From Cyanobium gracile PCC 6307 (GTDB lineage: Bacteria; Cyanobacteriota; Cyanobacteriia; PCC-6307; Cyanobiaceae): 64,000 bases of DNA. Under the pieces are notes generated by a model that saw nothing but the letters and a program-made list of their open reading frames with translations, was not told the origin of the DNA and ran no database searches. The position numbers and the translations under genes are program-made. Location of the stretch: assembly GCF_000316515.1 (NCBI RefSeq), contig NC_019675.1, positions 1,761,964-1,825,963 of the forward strand, read 5' to 3'. Shown piece after piece: positions 62,312-64,000 of this stretch (positions are counted from its first letter, which is position 1; the number at the start of each line of letters is the position of its first letter).

Positions 62312-63127
62312 GTGGGCCCCCGCTGGAGCGGCACCCTGCTCTACGTGCCGTTGCTCTACGGCCTGGGCTGGCTGCTGGTGCGCCCCCTGGGAGGTCTCGC
62401 CCCCGGCCTGCGCCCGGATCAGGTCGATCTGGCCGGGGCAGTGGTGGCCCTGGTACTGCTGCTGCTCACCCTGCCGCTGCGGTTGCGCCGGGCCTGGGGG
62501 GAATCCCATCCCTGGCGTGCCCTCGGGGTTCTGGCCCCGCTGCCCGCGGTGCTGGGGGCCTTCGGGCGGGGGCTGCTGCGGGCCCTGGCCCTGCTGGCCC
62601 TGGTGGTGATCGCCCTGCTGGCCTCGGGAGGAGCCCGTTGGATCGGTCCGGCCGGCCTGGAGGGGGGGGAGGTGCTCAACGCCCTGGCCCTGGTGGTGGG
62701 GGTGGGCTTCGCCGAGGAGCTGGTGTTCCGCGGCTGGCTATGGGGCGAACTGCGACTCCAGATGGCTCCGCGGGCGGCACTGCTGCTGCAGGCGGCGATC
62801 TTCGCCCTCGTGCATCCCTGGAGCCGGGCCGGCTGGCTGGGGGCGGTGGGGCTGCTCGGCGGGCTGAGCCTGCTGGGAGTGAACCTGGCTCTGCATCGCC
62901 TTGAGGATCGCGGCGTGCTCTGGGGAGCGGTTGGGCTTCACGGCGGGCTGGTGGGGGGCTGGTTCGCCCTGCAGGCGGGACTTCTTGAAGTGGTGCCACA
63001 GGCCCAGGCATGGCTGGCGGGACCTGGCACCCCTCCCAATCCCCTCGGTGGCGTGGTGGGCTGGATTGGAATGGGAGGGGTGCTGGCGCTGATGGCCCAC
63101 ACCCGACCTCAGAAGCCAGCGACCTGA
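62312..63127 (+). CDS. CPBP-family intramembrane protease-like protein
   Basis: Membrane protein of the CPBP (Abi/CAAX-processing-like) family. The 271-residue product has several hydrophobic helices and the family motifs FAEELVFRGWLWGEL near residue 132 (the Glu-Glu-x-x-x-Arg site), FALVHPW near 165 and GLHGGLVGGWFALQ near 208, all in the membrane. The substrate is unknown. Start is the GTG at 62312, directly after the clpS stop, so the two are co-translated or at least co-transcribed. Confidence 0.92.
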   Translation: MGPRWSGTLLYVPLLYGLGWLLVRPLGGLAPGLRPDQVDLAGAVVALVLLLLTLPLRLRRAWGESHPWRALGVLAPLPAVLGAFGRGLLRALALLALVVIALLASGGARWIGPAGLEGGEVLNALALVVGVGFAEELVFRGWLWGELRLQMAPRAALLLQAAIFALVHPWSRAGWLGAVGLLGGLSLLGVNLALHRLEDRGVLWGAVGLHGGLVGGWFALQAGLLEVVPQAQAWLAGPGTPPNPLGGVVGWIGMGGVLALMAHTRPQKPAT

Positions 63128-63160
63128 TGCCTGCTGACGCCGTATCGGCGGATGGAGGGA

Positions 63161-63487
63161 TCAGAGCGCGAAATCAGTCGCGATGAAGGTGTGCAGTCCA
63201 TTCACCTGAATCGAGAATTCCGCACCACCCACTCCAGTGGTGTTGCCTTCCACGAAGGTGTTGGTGCCGTCCTGGAAGAAGCGCAACTGACCGGCGGCTG
63301 TGAAGGCGGCGGTTCCGATGAAGTTGAAGTTCTGATTTCCACCAGCAGCTGTATTGGCATCAATGCTGTTCACATCAAGACGATCACCACCATCGACTCC
63401 TGCACCTACCCTCATGTTGAAAGACTGAAGCCTGGGGGTCCTGTTTTCATCCGGCCTTCCCCATCTCGACGGACCTCCGCCCTTCAT
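63161..63487 (-). pseudogene. Remnant of an RTX-type (serralysin C-terminal-like) secreted protein
   Basis: The last 85 or so codons read like the very C-terminus of type I secreted proteins with an M10/serralysin C-terminal domain: RVGAGVDGGDRLDVNSIDAN, FNFIGTAAFTAAGQLRFFQD, EFSIQVNGLHTFIATDFAL. Nothing before it encodes the Gly/Asp repeats or a catalytic domain, and the first 25 residues (MKGGGPSRWGRPDENRTPRL) look like read-through noise. It is best read as a 5'-truncated fragment, though a small protein cannot be excluded. It sits between two unrelated genes. Confidence 0.6.
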
Positions 63488-63507
63488 GTGCCTTCAGCGG
63501 CCCTGCC

Positions 63508-64000
63508 TCAGAGCGTCGCCGTGGCCAGGGCCCGGCGTCCCTCCACCGGCGCCCGCAGCGCCTGATCCAGGGGGGCCACGCCGTACTCCCTCTCGAGCAG
63601 GGCCATCACGGTGCGGCCGAAATCGGCCGGGTTGCGCTTGAAGGCCTCCAGGCAGATCCGCCCGAACACCCGACCCATCGGTTCCGGGTTCCACAGCAGC
63701 TTGCGGGCCGTCCAGGGCATGAGGCTCATCGGGTCGTAGCCCGGCTGGAGCATCCCCTGGTCGAAGGCGTACTGCTCCAGGTGGGTGTGGGGCTGGAGGC
63801 CGATGAAGAAGATCGCCGGCTCCACCGACCCGGCGCCGAAGATGCTCTCCAGTTCCCGGTGATAGGCGATCGTCTGGCGGATGGTCTCGGGCCGTTCATC
63901 GATCACGTTGAACGAGTAGTTGACGGAGACGTGCTCACGGAAGCCGGCTGCCGCCAACATCCGGCAGTTCTCCAGCACCGTGCGCAGGTTGTAGCCCATG
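63508..64000 (-). CDS. Radical SAM protein, C-terminal part (gene runs off the window)
   Basis: 163 residues of a larger protein. YNLRTVLENCRMLAAAGFRE and NYSFNVIDERPETIRQTIAY fit the latter half of the TIM barrel of B12-binding-type radical SAM enzymes. PHTHLEQYAFDQGMLQPGYD and the C-terminus follow family style. The Met at the window edge is probably internal; the SAM-cluster Cys motif must lie outside. Function unknown. It ends 20 bases from the upper edge of the RTX remnant. Confidence 0.75.
   Translation of the reverse strand, partial: MGYNLRTVLENCRMLAAAGFREHVSVNYSFNVIDERPETIRQTIAYHRELESIFGAGSVEPAIFFIGLQPHTHLEQYAFDQGMLQPGYDPMSLMPWTARKLLWNPEPMGRVFGRICLEAFKRNPADFGRTVMALLEREYGVAPLDQALRAPVEGRRALATATL

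Overview
The window is a GC-rich chromosomal segment of a unicellular cyanobacterium, most likely a Cyanobium or freshwater Synechococcus-type alpha-cyanobacterium. The evidence is photosystem I genes (psaA, psaB, psaL, psaI), ferredoxin-type glutamate synthase, a CbiG-CbiH fusion for cobalamin, dapL, the plastoquinone/tocopherol methyltransferase, and RNase E ending in the cyanobacterial Arg-rich tail. Genus is inferred from gene content and base composition only.

Layout. 106-7958 (+): end of the large ribosomal protein cluster: secY, adk, rpmJ, rpsM, rpsK, rpoA, rplQ, truA, rplM, rpsI, rpmE, prfA. 7993-13611: HNH nuclease (-), alanine racemase, tRNA-Ser(GCT), a beta-lactamase-fold serine hydrolase (-), an NlpC/P60 peptidase, a family 2 glycosyltransferase, psaI and psaL. 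13708-29725 (all -): a 16-kb block of three giant phosphatase genes: a nuclease-PhoD fusion, a tandem alkaline phosphatase, and a phytase-like/5'-nucleotidase protein. 30093-34645 (-): psaB and psaA. 35069-39596 (+): a secreted protein of unknown function, cobJ, tRNA-Pro(CGG, -), lipA and a small ORF. 39624-44228 (-): glutamate synthase. 44439-53434 (+): a phosphodiester glycosidase-type protein, an IscA-like protein, rpsL-rpsG-fusA-tuf-rpsJ, a Lon-N domain protein and MPBQ methyltransferase. 53436-60596: pheA (-), a DUF1997 protein (+), rnhB, rne and a radical SAM protein (-). 60696-63127 (+): dapL, clpS and a CPBP-type protease. 63161-64000 (-): a remnant of an RTX C-terminus and the 3' part of another radical SAM gene.

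The most striking part is the phosphatase block. It sits exactly between the facing terminators of psaL and psaB, genes that I recall as close neighbours in related picocyanobacteria. It therefore looks like an island inserted at a permissive point. Its three proteins lack signal peptides. Two end in an almost identical block of about 200 residues with Gly/Asp-rich calcium-binding character, as in type I secreted proteins. Together they would let the cell take phosphate from extracellular DNA, nucleotides, phosphodiesters and phosphomonoesters. No transporter, phosphate sensor or secretion apparatus lies in the window.

I saw no insertion sequence, prophage or CRISPR array. Many long open frames on the opposite strand are by-products of the high GC content and were not annotated.
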